Positions 26,087-35,867 are shown, counted from the first letter of the stretch. The stretch: DNA of 64,000 bases from Flavobacterium foetidum (GCF_004634245.1 NZ_SJTF01000006.1:1-64000), one strand, 5' to 3'. A program made the numbers and translations. Notes: generated from the letters alone by a model not told the origin.

Positions 26087-26112
26087 CAACCCTTTTTTTA
26101 TATATAATACCA

Positions 26113-26574
26113 ATGGCTTATTCAAACAATGATTTAATGCGTTTTTTAGATGCACAGAACAAACTTTATCTTACGGCTCTTTCTGAAATTGGAAAAGGGA
26201 AGAAAGAAACACACTGGATGTGGTTCATTTTTCCGCAGATAAAAGGATTAGGAAAAAGCGATACAGCAAATTTGTATGCCATTAACGATTTAAGAGAAGC
26301 AGCCGATTTTCTAGAACATCCAATCCTCGGAAAACATCTTGTTGAAATTTCGGAGCTTTTATTAACCTTCAGAATGAAATCTGCCGACGGAATTTTTGGT
26401 GATTTAGATGCCCGAAAACTTCGTTCGAGCATGACTTTATTTTCTATGGTCGAAAATGCGAATCCGGTATTCCAAGAAGTATTAAATGCATTTTTCTCTG
26501 GAGAAACAGATCCGCTTACTTTGTCTATTATTAATTCAACAATAAAATCTTCTGTTGAACCAGAGGTGATTTAA
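26113..26574 (+). CDS. DUF1810 family protein
   Basis: A 153-residue cytoplasmic protein. The DUF1810 signature is clear: MRFLDAQNKLYLTALSEI, THWMWFIFPQIKGLG and LEHPILGKHLVEI, then FGDLDARKLRSSMTLF. The biochemical role of this widespread small family is not known to me. The start at 26113 is chosen because the longer frame would run through the promoter element and add a hydrophobic tail absent from the family. It is followed by a terminator, so it is its own unit. Confidence 0.88.
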   Translation: MAYSNNDLMRFLDAQNKLYLTALSEIGKGKKETHWMWFIFPQIKGLGKSDTANLYAINDLREAADFLEHPILGKHLVEISELLLTFRMKSADGIFGDLDARKLRSSMTLFSMVENANPVFQEVLNAFFSGETDPLTLSIINSTIKSSVEPEVI

Positions 26575-26598
26575 GCTTCATTTTCAATAGAAAAACAT

Positions 26599-26622
26599 AA
26601 GACACTTTCGGGTGTCTTTTTT
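26599..26622 (+). terminator. Terminator after the DUF1810 gene
   Basis: AAGACAC pairs with GTGTCTT around TTTCGG and runs into a T tract. Confidence 0.85.
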
Positions 26623-26733
26623 TATTGTTTTTATTGAGATTAGAAATTCTGCTGCTCACAAATTAATTTTTTGTAAGGATAATAGTCCTATATTAGTATC
26701 CACAAAAAAAACCTCAAACTAAAACTAAACAAA

Positions 26734-27141
26734 ATGACCGAAAAAATCAAAACCCTTAAAATTATTCATCTTGCTGTCTGTGCTGGTGTATTGCTAGTTT
26801 ATTTTATGGTGGGAAATATTTCAATAGAACATTTGAAAAAAATTCCGGCCATTAATTCTTCATCAGTTGTCTATGTGCTGATTCCAATTTTAGCCGTAGT
26901 TCTTGGCAATTTTTTATTTAAGTCACAACTGAGGCAGATTGACAAAAAAAAGAGCCTCGAAGCTCAACTTCCCATTTACCAAAGCGCTTCGATTATGCGA
27001 TGGGCAGTTTTAGAAGGCGCTGCTTTTCTGATTTTGTTTTTAAAACCAGATTTTGTATTATTCGGTCTTCTTATCATTATTTACATTATTGTCCTGAGAC
27101 CTACCGAAGAACGAGTCAAAAGCGATCTTCAGGATTTATAA
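26734..27141 (+). CDS. Small four-helix membrane protein, unknown function
   Basis: A 135-residue protein with four predicted membrane helices (about 8-27, 44-64, 86-104, 106-124) and short polar loops. A basic loop, QLRQIDKKKSLEAQ, lies between helices 2 and 3. I recognise no catalytic motif and no named family. It stands alone, with a terminator at 27186-27239. Confidence 0.75.
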   Translation: MTEKIKTLKIIHLAVCAGVLLVYFMVGNISIEHLKKIPAINSSSVVYVLIPILAVVLGNFLFKSQLRQIDKKKSLEAQLPIYQSASIMRWAVLEGAAFLILFLKPDFVLFGLLIIIYIIVLRPTEERVKSDLQDL

Positions 27142-27185
27142 TCTTTAGTATCAATATATATTAAAAAACATATTCTTTTATTTTG

Positions 27186-27239
27186 ATTTGCCGTATCTAA
27201 GGAGAAAAACCGACCCGAAGATAGGGCAAATTGTTTTTT
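27186..27239 (+). terminator. Terminator after the four-helix membrane protein
   Basis: ATTTGCC-TATCT pairs with AGATA-GGCAAAT (a bulge within the stem) over a 20-nt loop, followed by TGTTTTTT. The remaining bases to 27386 hold no other clear signal. Confidence 0.7.
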
Positions 27240-27386
27240 AAATCTTAGCGAAATTTCACTAAACAAAATTCAATTAGCGATATATAATATTGAAAATTGG
27301 AGCAAACAGACCTAAATCAAGTATTTTAGGCTGTGGCATATATATTGGTTTCTAAGGGAGGATTAACCCTTAAAAAACCATTTATT

Positions 27387-28130
27387 ATGAAAAAATCAAT
27401 AATTTTTCTGCTGATCATTTTCTTCAACCATGCTGTTTCTATTGCCTGCGATAAATGCGGGAATTATAATAACAGTGATTTCAAAATAAAATCGGCATCA
27501 ATCACACACAATGATGATTTAGGCATTACAGTCTGGTCTATAAAAGTTGAAGGAACTGCAGGAAAAACGATGCCTAAACCTGTGGGACAACTCAATGGCG
27601 CCCCAGTTTTAGGTTATGTTTTTCCGACTACTTTAAAAGCTGCCGATATTGGTTTCGGTCAAGCCGAAGGAATTGTGGCTCTTGCGCTTACCTCGCATCC
27701 TGATTTTGAAGATACTCCACTATGGGATGAAAATCTGGATGGCAATTATCTTAACGATGGTTTGATCTGGCATGCCCACTGGGTCCTTTTGGTTGAAGAC
27801 AAACGTGTTGGCGGCGGACTTTCGGTTAGAGAATTTAAAAAAGGGGATCCTAATGTTGTCCTGCCTCCTACCAATCCCGGTATGGCGATGTATATGGACA
27901 GTCCTGGTTTTAATATCGTGACCAAAGGAAATTTGATAAAAGTGATTGTTCCAGATTTCAGGATCAACAATAAAACCAATTTCAAATTTGATGCTGTGAG
28001 CTGCTACATGGAGGTGAGCACTGGAGCAGGCGGCTCTCATGACGGCGAAGGAACCAAACCTATGCTGGGGGTTTACAAAGTGTATGACGTTGCCAGCGGA
28101 AACCTGTCTCTACCTTATTCTGTAAAATAA
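27387..28130 (+). CDS. Secreted protein of unknown function
   Basis: A 247-residue exported protein. The signal peptide covers about residues 1-20, followed by an early ACDKCGNYN (a CxxC pair). The mature part looks beta-rich with a striking LIWHAHWVLLVED near 135-147, whose two histidines could bind a metal. A glycine-rich SHDGEGTKPM lies near 218. I do not recognise the family. I chose the ATG at 27387 because it opens directly onto the signal peptide; an upstream in-frame ATG (27333) adds a non-signal tail. It is 7 bp before an esterase gene and is probably transcribed with it. Confidence 0.75.
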   Translation: MKKSIIFLLIIFFNHAVSIACDKCGNYNNSDFKIKSASITHNDDLGITVWSIKVEGTAGKTMPKPVGQLNGAPVLGYVFPTTLKAADIGFGQAEGIVALALTSHPDFEDTPLWDENLDGNYLNDGLIWHAHWVLLVEDKRVGGGLSVREFKKGDPNVVLPPTNPGMAMYMDSPGFNIVTKGNLIKVIVPDFRINNKTNFKFDAVSCYMEVSTGAGGSHDGEGTKPMLGVYKVYDVASGNLSLPYSVK

Positions 28131-28137
28131 TTTTAAA

Positions 28138-29184
28138 ATGATCCTAATGAAAAAATTACATTATCTTAAAAAGACCGCTTTTTTATTCATCTTATTACAA
28201 ATTGTTGTTATGAAAAGTTACGCACAAATAGATTATGCTGCTGATCCTCACTTGACCCCAGCGGTAAAAGAATTTTTGAAACCTTTAAATTCGGGAGGAG
28301 CACCTCTTGAATCGTTGCCTGTTAATGATGCTCGAAATGTATTGGTTGGCGCACAAAATGCTTTTAAAGTTGATTTATCTGGAATTGAAGAATCTGAAAA
28401 AGAAATTACTGCTGATGGCTATAAAATTAAATTGAATATCGTGCGTCCAAAAGGCGCTAAAGGCAATTTGCCTGTGTTTATGTTCATTCATGGCGGAGGC
28501 TGGGTTTTAGGAGATTATCCTACCCATAAACGAATGGTTCGCGATTTAAGCGTACTGACTGGTTTTGCTGGTGTGTTTGTGAATTACTCGCTTTCTCCTG
28601 AACACAAATATCCGCAACCTGTAAATGAAGTTTACGCCGCCGCGAAATGGATAGCCGCGCACGGAAACGAAATTAATGTTGACGGAAGCAAACTCGGAAT
28701 TGTAGGCAACAGCGCAGGCGGAAATCTCGCCACTGCGAGTGCACTGATGGCTAAAGAAAAAGGAACTCCATTGTATAAAGTACAAATCTTGTTCTGGCCG
28801 GTTACCAATGCCGACTTTGAAACCGAATCTTATAAATTATATGGCAAACAAAGGTTTTTGACCTCGTCCTTAATGCAGTGGATGTGGGATCAATATGTTG
28901 AACCTTCTAAGCGAAAAGAGATGTATGCATCTCCGCTTCAAGCAAGTTTGTCACAGCTAAAAGGCCTACCGCCAACTTTGATTCAGGTGGCAGAAAACGA
29001 TATTCTGAGAGATGAAGGAGAAGCCTACGGCAGAAAATTAAGTGATGCCGGAGTTGTAGTAACCACTGTTCGTTACAATGATGTTATTCACGATTTTGGT
29101 TTGTTGAACGGGTTGGCCGAGATTCCGCAGACAAAGGCATTGTTTCTTCAGGCAGCCGCCGAACTGAAAAAATATCTGAAATAA
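28138..29184 (+). CDS. Exported alpha/beta hydrolase (HSL-type esterase)
   Basis: A 348-residue enzyme of the hormone-sensitive-lipase-like esterase group. Motifs are the oxyanion HGGGW near 119-123, the nucleophile GNSAGG (Ser192), the acid in AENDILRDEG near 283 and His in IHDFGLLNG near 319. A Sec signal peptide (to about residue 30, ending SYAQ) places it in the periplasm. An ATG at 28147 is an equally good start and gives a cleaner signal peptide. It likely acts with the unknown secreted protein 7 bp upstream. Natural substrate unknown. Confidence 0.9.
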   Translation: MILMKKLHYLKKTAFLFILLQIVVMKSYAQIDYAADPHLTPAVKEFLKPLNSGGAPLESLPVNDARNVLVGAQNAFKVDLSGIEESEKEITADGYKIKLNIVRPKGAKGNLPVFMFIHGGGWVLGDYPTHKRMVRDLSVLTGFAGVFVNYSLSPEHKYPQPVNEVYAAAKWIAAHGNEINVDGSKLGIVGNSAGGNLATASALMAKEKGTPLYKVQILFWPVTNADFETESYKLYGKQRFLTSSLMQWMWDQYVEPSKRKEMYASPLQASLSQLKGLPPTLIQVAENDILRDEGEAYGRKLSDAGVVVTTVRYNDVIHDFGLLNGLAEIPQTKALFLQAAAELKKYLK

Positions 29185-29217
29185 TAAAAGTTAATTTTAG
29201 CAGGTTATTTTGTTGGT

Positions 29218-29264
29218 AAAGACGCTAAGACACAAAGTGGCACTCTTTGTGAATCGGCGTCTTT
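29218..29264. terminator. Hairpin between convergent genes
   Basis: AAAGACGC/GCGTCTTT and an inner CACAAAG/CTTTGTG form a long interrupted stem. It sits between a plus gene ending at 29184 and a minus gene ending at 29317, so it may serve as a terminator for both. It also resembles the CTAAG repeat family (GACGCTAAGACACAAAG). Confidence 0.5.
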
Positions 29265-29316
29265 GCTTCTTATTCTTTCTCAGAAACTTGATCAATACAT
29301 CAAAACAATATCGATT

Positions 29317-30723
29317 CTAGCTTTCTTTTGGTTTTGTCAGGTAATAAACCGGAATACCACTTAGCATTATTAAAACTCCCCAGCCGCAAGTTGATAACTT
29401 TGTAATTAATAAGGAAATACAAATCGCTGATGCAATAATGATATACAACAAAGGCAGAAACGGGTATCCAAATGCTTTATAAGGTCGATCTGCATTTGGC
29501 ATTTTTTTTCTTAAAATAAAAATTCCGCAAATCGTCAGGATATAAAAAATCAAGACTATGATCATTACAAAGTCAAGCAAGGCATTATACTTTCCTGTAA
29601 GACATAAAGCAGAAGCCCAAATGCACTGCGCCCACAATGCCCAAGCCGGAACGCTGAATTTATTTAAAGCCGTTGCTTTCTTAAAAAACAAACCGTCATT
29701 TGCCATGGTATAATAGACTCTGGCACCCGCCATAATCAATCCGTTATTGCAGGCAAAAGTCGAAATCATGATCATAATCGCAATAATTATGGCACCATAA
29801 TCTCCAAAAATGTACTGCGAAGCCACCACAGCCACACGATCAGATTTTGCTGTTGCAATTTCGTTTAACGGAATAACAGCCAAATACATTAAATTGGTCA
29901 ATACATAAATAAAGGTCACAATAGAAGTTCCAAGAAACAAACTAAGGCCTACATTTCTTTTTGGATTTTTTATTTCTCCTGCAATAAAAGTAACTCCGTT
30001 CCAAGCATCGCTCGAAAACAAAGACCCTACCATTGCAGCTGCTATTCCGGCAATTAAAGCCGATCCACCGATGGGAGCCCAACCAGTTTCTTTAACATAA
30101 GCAGAGGTTTCCCATGCATTTGCCCAGTTATCATTCCAAACTGAAGCTTTTGCCGCCAATGTCAATCCAAAAACAATAAGACCTAATAAAGACAATATTT
30201 TAATAATAGTAAGGACTGTTTGGAGGATTTTTCCGTTTTTCACTCCTCGACTATTTATGAAGGTCAGCAATATGATGGTGAAAATAGAAACAATTTGAGC
30301 AGCGTTTAACTGAAAGAATCCAATCTCGAATAATATGTTTTCGTCGCTGAAAGGTTCGTAGAGATAAGCCGCAAATTTTGAGAAGGCGACCCCGACAGCC
30401 GCAATTGTTCCGGTCTGGATAACAGCAAAAAAACTCCAGCCATACAAAAAGGCAATCAGTTTATTATACGATTCTTTTAAATAAACATACTGACCTCCTG
30501 CTTTTGGAAACATTGCACTTAATTCTCCGTAACTTACAGCGGCAATAATTGTAATTAATCCTGAAATAAGCCAGATTAGTGTGAGCCAGCCAGCAGAGCC
30601 TACCTGCCTGGCGATATCGGCACTTACAATAAATATTCCGGATCCAATCATAGAACCGACCACAAGCATCGTTCCGTCTAATAATCCGAGCTCTCTTTTA
30701 AAATTTTCCTGGTTTTCGTGCAT
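29317..30723 (-). CDS. APC-superfamily amino acid permease
   Basis: A 468-residue inner-membrane transporter with about twelve helices. The first helix carries the APC substrate-binding signature VGSMIGSGIFIV (about 23-34). SYGELSAMFPKAGGQYVYLK follows near 64-83. It resembles the LAT-like branch (YfnA/SteT type), which exchanges or imports amino acids by proton symport. Substrate cannot be fixed from sequence. No neighbour on the same strand, so it is a single-gene unit. Start at the ATG on the minus strand at 30723. Confidence 0.92.
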   Translation of the reverse strand: MHENQENFKRELGLLDGTMLVVGSMIGSGIFIVSADIARQVGSAGWLTLIWLISGLITIIAAVSYGELSAMFPKAGGQYVYLKESYNKLIAFLYGWSFFAVIQTGTIAAVGVAFSKFAAYLYEPFSDENILFEIGFFQLNAAQIVSIFTIILLTFINSRGVKNGKILQTVLTIIKILSLLGLIVFGLTLAAKASVWNDNWANAWETSAYVKETGWAPIGGSALIAGIAAAMVGSLFSSDAWNGVTFIAGEIKNPKRNVGLSLFLGTSIVTFIYVLTNLMYLAVIPLNEIATAKSDRVAVVASQYIFGDYGAIIIAIMIMISTFACNNGLIMAGARVYYTMANDGLFFKKATALNKFSVPAWALWAQCIWASALCLTGKYNALLDFVMIIVLIFYILTICGIFILRKKMPNADRPYKAFGYPFLPLLYIIIASAICISLLITKLSTCGWGVLIMLSGIPVYYLTKPKES

Positions 30724-31263
30724 TTTTCTGGTTTTGGTTTTTAGGGTTGGTTAAAGATATAGTTTTTTTGGAGATTTTAGACTTTTACATTTTAGATCAT
30801 AATTTAACTTGGTAACAACAGTTTAAATTAATACTACAAAAAATTTTGCAGTTCTTGATTACAAATCACAAATCCTACTATCAAATACCACTGTTTTTTA
30901 TTCTTAGCCATTAAAAAATTAAACAAAAACAACAAATTTGAATCAAAAGCAACAGGCTACAAGTAAGTAATATTAAAGCAAAAGAAATATAACCTCAAGA
31001 CTCAAATACAAAAATAAAATATTGAAAATCAGAATAATAAATAAAATACACAAACAAAAAATAATTTTAAGACAACCATGTTTAAGGTATTATTTTTTTA
31101 TTTAAATTTGATTCAAATGTCAATTAATCTTAAAATTTCTATTTTTTTCATTAACAATTGTTCATCAAAAACTTAAAAAAAATCTTCCCCAAAGATTATA
31201 AAAATTCATTTCGAACTATCAAGCATAAGACAGAAACCGATCATTAACCTACAAATTTGAACT
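30724..31263. other. 540-bp AT-rich divergent spacer
   Basis: Very AT-rich, no plausible gene. TATCTTTA (minus strand, near 30760) is a near match to a -7 box for the permease. TAAATTTG at 31103-31110 is an exact -7 match on the plus strand, but it lies about 150 bp upstream of the kinase ATG, which would leave a long leader. I see no repeat or strong hairpin. Confidence 0.5.
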
Positions 31264-32688
31264 ATGCGTGTATTGCAAGCTTTAAAAAAATTTCGCTTTC
31301 CAAATGTTTTCGTTCTTATCTTAATCGTTTTTATTTCGTGCGCGTTACTAATCTGCATCAATTTTTTCACAATCAAAATTCTATCTGCTACGCGGGCTTA
31401 TGTGAACGGTGAATCACATTATTCAAAAGGACAAAAAGACGCTTCACGCCATCTGATAAGCTATTTGTACACTAAAGATCCTAAGCAGTGGAAATTGTAT
31501 CTTGAGGAAATCAAAGTTCCGCAAGGAGACGGAATTGCAAGAATCACGCTTTTAAAAGCCGGAGACAATCAAATTGCACGAAAAGGTTTTCTGACTGGAC
31601 GAAATCATGAAGAAGATCTCGATGATGTTATTTGGGTATTTGAAAATTTTAAAAATGTCTCTTTTTTATCTAAAGCAATTGATGAATGGGGACAAGGAGA
31701 CGTTCTTATTTTTAAATTGTTCATAATAGGCCAACAAATTGACGCCAAGATAAAGCACAATCTCTTGACAACTTCCGATCAGCATAAATACCTAAAAGAA
31801 ATCAGCTCTATAAGCGATTTGCTGACAATAAAAGAACGGAATTTTTCGAATACATTAGGAGAAGGAACCAGAAAAATAAAAGATTTGCTGATCATCACAA
31901 ATGTTGTTTTCATTTTAATCATCATTTGCAGTGTCTGCCTCTATTATTCAATTATGGTAAAAAGACTTTTGATTTCTAAAAAAGAAACCGAAGTCAAAAA
32001 TGAAAATCTAGCTTTGGCAAATCGCGAACTCGACCGCTTTGTTTACAGCGCATCTCATGATTTACGATCACCGATTACCTCGCTTCAGGGACTCATTGAA
32101 TTAACTGCGCTCGAAGACGATGTTGACCAAGTACGCAGTTATTTAAAATTAATGCATCAAAGCCTTGCCAGACAAGACCAGTTTATAAGCGATATTATTG
32201 ACTATTCTAAAAACAAACGCAAACAAATTGTTATAGAACCTGTTAGCTTAAAAGAGCTTTTCAACGAAGCAATTTTACAATTGATGCATATTGAAAATGC
32301 CAGTAAAATTAAATTTACGCAAGAGCTTTTAATTGACAAGATCGAAAGCGACGGATTTCGCCTTCAAATAATCATCAATAATCTGCTTTCAAACGCAATA
32401 AAATATGCCGACAACAGCAAACAGGAAATGATTATTTCTATTAAAAGCTACAAAAACGAAGATGCCAATCAAATTGAAATATCAGATAACGGAATCGGAA
32501 TTAACGATGAATATAAAGATAATATTTTTGAGATGTATTTCGGCACCAACAAAAACAAAGGTTCCGGACTTGGACTTTATATCGTAAAAGAAGCTGTTGA
32601 AAATATTAAAGGAAACATTTCTGTAATTTCTGAAAGCAAAATCGGAAGCCGGTTTATCGTAACTATACCTAATCCAAATGGAATCTAA
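31264..32688 (+). CDS. Sensor histidine kinase
   Basis: A 474-residue membrane kinase. Helix 1 (about 15-37) and helix 2 (about 211-231) bracket an extracytoplasmic domain of about 170 residues that I do not recognise. A linker coiled coil follows (about 233-258), then HisKA with YSASHDLRSPITSLQ (His265). HATPase_c has NNLLSNAIKYAD, SDNGIGIND and GSGLGLYIVKE. All catalytic boxes are present. The stop overlaps the start of the downstream receiver gene by 11 nt, so the two are translationally coupled and form a two-component pair. Confidence 0.93.
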   Translation: MRVLQALKKFRFPNVFVLILIVFISCALLICINFFTIKILSATRAYVNGESHYSKGQKDASRHLISYLYTKDPKQWKLYLEEIKVPQGDGIARITLLKAGDNQIARKGFLTGRNHEEDLDDVIWVFENFKNVSFLSKAIDEWGQGDVLIFKLFIIGQQIDAKIKHNLLTTSDQHKYLKEISSISDLLTIKERNFSNTLGEGTRKIKDLLIITNVVFILIIICSVCLYYSIMVKRLLISKKETEVKNENLALANRELDRFVYSASHDLRSPITSLQGLIELTALEDDVDQVRSYLKLMHQSLARQDQFISDIIDYSKNKRKQIVIEPVSLKELFNEAILQLMHIENASKIKFTQELLIDKIESDGFRLQIIINNLLSNAIKYADNSKQEMIISIKSYKNEDANQIEISDNGIGINDEYKDNIFEMYFGTNKNKGSGLGLYIVKEAVENIKGNISVISESKIGSRFIVTIPNPNGI

Positions 32689-33067
32689 CCCTGATTTTTT
32701 ATTAGTAGAAGACAATCTTATCGATCAAATTGTGGCTCAAAAGCTTTTAAAAAAAGTGTTTGACAAGAATCCTCTTTTTATCGCAAACAATGGAAGAGAA
32801 GCACTGGATTGGCTTTTGAATCATTTAACTTCCGACTCATTGATTGTCCTTTTAGACATTCAGATGCCAATAATGAACGGATTTGATTTTCTGACCGAGT
32901 TTGACAAAATAACAGAAGAGATAAAAAAGAAAATCAAAATTTATATTCTGTCGTCAACCCTTGATTGTGACGAAATAAAAAAACTTGCAGAAGACAAAAA
33001 CGTCACTAAGTTTCTGCATAAACCTTTTCCTGCAGCGTTACTCAAAAATGAGTTTTTACAAAGCTGA
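32678..33067 (+). CDS. Single-domain response regulator
   Basis: A 129-residue stand-alone receiver domain with no output domain. Acidic pocket DFLLVEDN, acceptor Asp60 in VLLDIQMP, Ser/Thr switch in ILSST and Lys in LHKPFP. Such proteins act through protein-protein contact or pass phosphate on in a relay, as known for CheY- or Spo0F-like proteins. The gene overlaps the kinase gene by 11 nt. It ends one base before the convergent LysM gene, so no room remains for a terminator. Confidence 0.93.
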   Translation: MESNPDFLLVEDNLIDQIVAQKLLKKVFDKNPLFIANNGREALDWLLNHLTSDSLIVLLDIQMPIMNGFDFLTEFDKITEEIKKKIKIYILSSTLDCDEIKKLAEDKNVTKFLHKPFPAALLKNEFLQS

Positions 33068-34216
33068 TTAATTCAATACTCTATTGACTTGCGAAAAAGC
33101 TCTTGTATAATAAGGCTCTTTTGTAGAAGAAATAATAACCCCGCCGTGCGTGGAAGAATGCACAAATTTGATTTCGCCATCTGAAACCTCCACAATCATA
33201 CCTACATGGTTTATATGACGTCTTCCGTTGGTTTTAAAGAAAATTAGATCTCCCTTCTGAGCTTCTTCGGTGGCCACTTTTGTTCCTATTCTTGACTGCT
33301 CAATTGAGCTTCTTGGAAGTTTTATGTCAAAATTACCAAAAGTGCAGTACATTAGTCCCGAACAGTCAAAACCAGCTTTTGTGGTTCCGCCCGATCGGTA
33401 ACGTGTTCCGATATTTCCTGTAGCGTTTAAAATCAGCTGATCTATCAATTCTGTTTGATTACTGAAACGAACTGTGGAAGTGTCTATCTGCGCTGAAGAA
33501 CTAGTAGCCACTTGTACGTTTTCTTCAATTTCAGGCTTTGCCTCGCTAGCTTGAGGGGAAGTATTTAACGTCGCAACCGCATCTGCTTTTTCTTTTGTTG
33601 TTTTTATTTTGAGAATGTGGCCTATTGGAAGTTTTGCTTTGGCCGACGGATTCTGACGCTCCAGCTCTGCAACAGTAATACCGTATCTTTTGGCTATAGC
33701 ATATTTTGTTTCTTTTGGCTGTACTTGCACATCGACCTCAACTTCATTTGCTATTGCATTTTTATCCTTTTCTGTGGTATCTTTCGACGAATCGACCAGC
33801 TGCATTTCATTATTTGATGGAATAGCTAGACTTTGGTCAATTTTCAATCCCTCCGTTTCGAGTATCGGATTAGCTTTTTTTAAATCATCTACAGAGATAT
33901 TGTATTTTTTCGAAATTCCCCAAAGTGTTTCTTTTGCCGCAACTTCATGTGAGCCAGGAGTTGCCTTTAATGGTTTTTCGGTAATTTGAGGAGAACTGCT
34001 TTTTTTATTTTTATTCGGAATTAGAAGAACAGAATTAAGTTTTAAAACTTTTGGAGCATTTGGATTCGCATCTGCAATATCTTTTGCTTTTACTCCGTAC
34101 TTTTTTGCAATAACAGTAAGGTTTTCTCCTTTTGAAATTTTGTGCTTGATATAGTTTTCCTGAGAAAAAGCGCCAACACTAAAAAAAAACAATACTATTA
34201 TTATCCTATAAACCAT
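33068..34216 (-). CDS. LysM-NlpC/P60 cell-wall hydrolase
   Basis: A 382-residue exported peptidoglycan endopeptidase. Signal peptide about 1-18 (ending AFSQ), then three LysM modules (about 22-68, 86-131 and 158-205) that bind glycan strands. A low-complexity linker follows, then an NlpC/P60 domain (about 250-382) with catalytic Cys in FDCSGLMY, His in INHVGMIVE and a polar HSS. The family cleaves stem peptides or cross-links during wall growth. It is monocistronic and convergent with the receiver gene. Confidence 0.93.
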   Translation of the reverse strand: MVYRIIIVLFFFSVGAFSQENYIKHKISKGENLTVIAKKYGVKAKDIADANPNAPKVLKLNSVLLIPNKNKKSSSPQITEKPLKATPGSHEVAAKETLWGISKKYNISVDDLKKANPILETEGLKIDQSLAIPSNNEMQLVDSSKDTTEKDKNAIANEVEVDVQVQPKETKYAIAKRYGITVAELERQNPSAKAKLPIGHILKIKTTKEKADAVATLNTSPQASEAKPEIEENVQVATSSSAQIDTSTVRFSNQTELIDQLILNATGNIGTRYRSGGTTKAGFDCSGLMYCTFGNFDIKLPRSSIEQSRIGTKVATEEAQKGDLIFFKTNGRRHINHVGMIVEVSDGEIKFVHSSTHGGVIISSTKEPYYTRAFSQVNRVLN

Positions 34217-34460
34217 ACATCTTTATTTTACTTTAAGAGTTCAAAAAATTATATTTTAAACTCAAAAAAATTAATTTTATTACCTGCATGGCGAATTTAA
34301 CTTTTTAAAGTAAAAAAAACACACTTTTTAACAACTATTTTTTACAATTTAAGAATTTACGGCATAAAATTTGTGCAAATATTTTGAAAAGCAGTTTATT
34401 ACCTTAAATACCTGTTTTTAGAAATCAATACCATCTTAAACAAACCAAACCCTATTCTGT

Positions 34461-35840
34461 GTGAAAAGATTTCTATTAATAATATTTTTAATTCCATTTC
34501 TCTCAGAATCGCAAACAATAAACGGAATTGTCAGATCCAAAGCCAACAATTCTTCAATTGAAAATGCAAATCTGCTTGCAATTCAAAATCAAATCAGAAC
34601 TTTAACTAATGCTAACGGAGCGTTTGTTTTAAACCTAGATGAAAAAACAAACGACAGTCTCCAAGTTTCTCATATCGGCTACATCACGACAAAAATTGCC
34701 GTTAAGGATTTAAAAAAATCAAATTACATAATTTTTCTTCATGAGGAAATTGAAAATCTTAACGAGGTAGAAATTAAATTCCATCGAAAATTAAAACCAA
34801 AAATTCATTTTGAGAAACTTGCCCCACTAAAAGATGCTGTTTTTTCTTTTGCTTCGTTGTTGCATGACGGGAAAATTTATATTGCAGGAGGCGAGACATC
34901 CTTTAAATCTGATGCTTTTGAAATAGCAAAGACAAAAACGATTTCTAACGATTCAGAAGTTTTTATGTCTGTTTACTTTCAAGAATTGCGCCGTCAAGAA
35001 GGCAGTACGAGTTATAGTGGCAATCTTTCGATTTATGACATCAAAACCAATACTTGGGAAACCTCGAAAACAAAATTCATCAAAAGAGCCTATCATAACC
35101 TACATTTTTACGACAACTCACTGTATATATTGGGAGGCAAAAGAATTTCTGCAAATGAAAAATTTGAATACTTAGAAAATCAAATTGAAATTCTTGATAT
35201 CGTTAAAAATGAAGTTGTAACAGATAAGACCAATCCACATCAAGCAATAAATTCCCTATCATTTTTATACAAGGACAATATAATTATAATGGGAGGAGCC
35301 ATTAAAACAAACACTAAAGGCAAAAAGACTTTTACAAATAAAATCCATTTTTACAATATAACTTCAGGCTTATGGTATGAATTATCAGAAATGCCTATTG
35401 CTCAGGAAGCAAGCGGAATTTTAATACAAGACAAAATTTATCTAATTGGAGGAAACAACGGAAAAGCAATGTCTGAAATTCAAAACTTTGATTTGACAAA
35501 CGCCAAATGGCTCAACGAAGGGGAATTATTTTCTGGATTGGAGAGACCCGCAATCGCCTCACAAAATAATCTTATCTATATTTTTGACAGCCGAAAATTG
35601 TACTTATACAACATTACTACTAAAGTACTAAAAGAATTTCTTGTCGATATAGACACTACATACGCAGCAATGCACTTATTTCAAAATAAGTTATACATAG
35701 TTGGAGGAATATCACAAAACGAACTGGGCAGCAAACCAACCGGCGACCTCTACAGTATTGCTGTGGACGAATTTGAGAACACCCAACCAAGCAGAATCAA
35801 AACTTTAATCCAAAAGCCCCAGAACGTAAAGGATAATTAA
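34461..35840 (+). CDS. Exported Kelch-repeat protein with carboxypeptidase-like domain
   Basis: A 459-residue protein. A signal peptide (about 1-17) is followed by a carboxypeptidase-D regulatory-like beta-sandwich (about 18-95), then Kelch blades (GKIYIAGGE, NSLYILGGKR, DNIIIMGGA, DKIYLIGGNNG, NKLYIVGG). These predict a beta-propeller from about 125 to 440. The start is GTG at 34461, since no in-frame ATG gives the signal peptide. Such combinations occur in Bacteroidetes surface or periplasmic proteins; binding partner unknown. It is divergent from the LysM gene. Confidence 0.87.
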   Translation: MKRFLLIIFLIPFLSESQTINGIVRSKANNSSIENANLLAIQNQIRTLTNANGAFVLNLDEKTNDSLQVSHIGYITTKIAVKDLKKSNYIIFLHEEIENLNEVEIKFHRKLKPKIHFEKLAPLKDAVFSFASLLHDGKIYIAGGETSFKSDAFEIAKTKTISNDSEVFMSVYFQELRRQEGSTSYSGNLSIYDIKTNTWETSKTKFIKRAYHNLHFYDNSLYILGGKRISANEKFEYLENQIEILDIVKNEVVTDKTNPHQAINSLSFLYKDNIIIMGGAIKTNTKGKKTFTNKIHFYNITSGLWYELSEMPIAQEASGILIQDKIYLIGGNNGKAMSEIQNFDLTNAKWLNEGELFSGLERPAIASQNNLIYIFDSRKLYLYNITTKVLKEFLVDIDTTYAAMHLFQNKLYIVGGISQNELGSKPTGDLYSIAVDEFENTQPSRIKTLIQKPQNVKDN

Positions 35841-35867
35841 TATTTCAGATTTGCTTTTTTGCAATAA

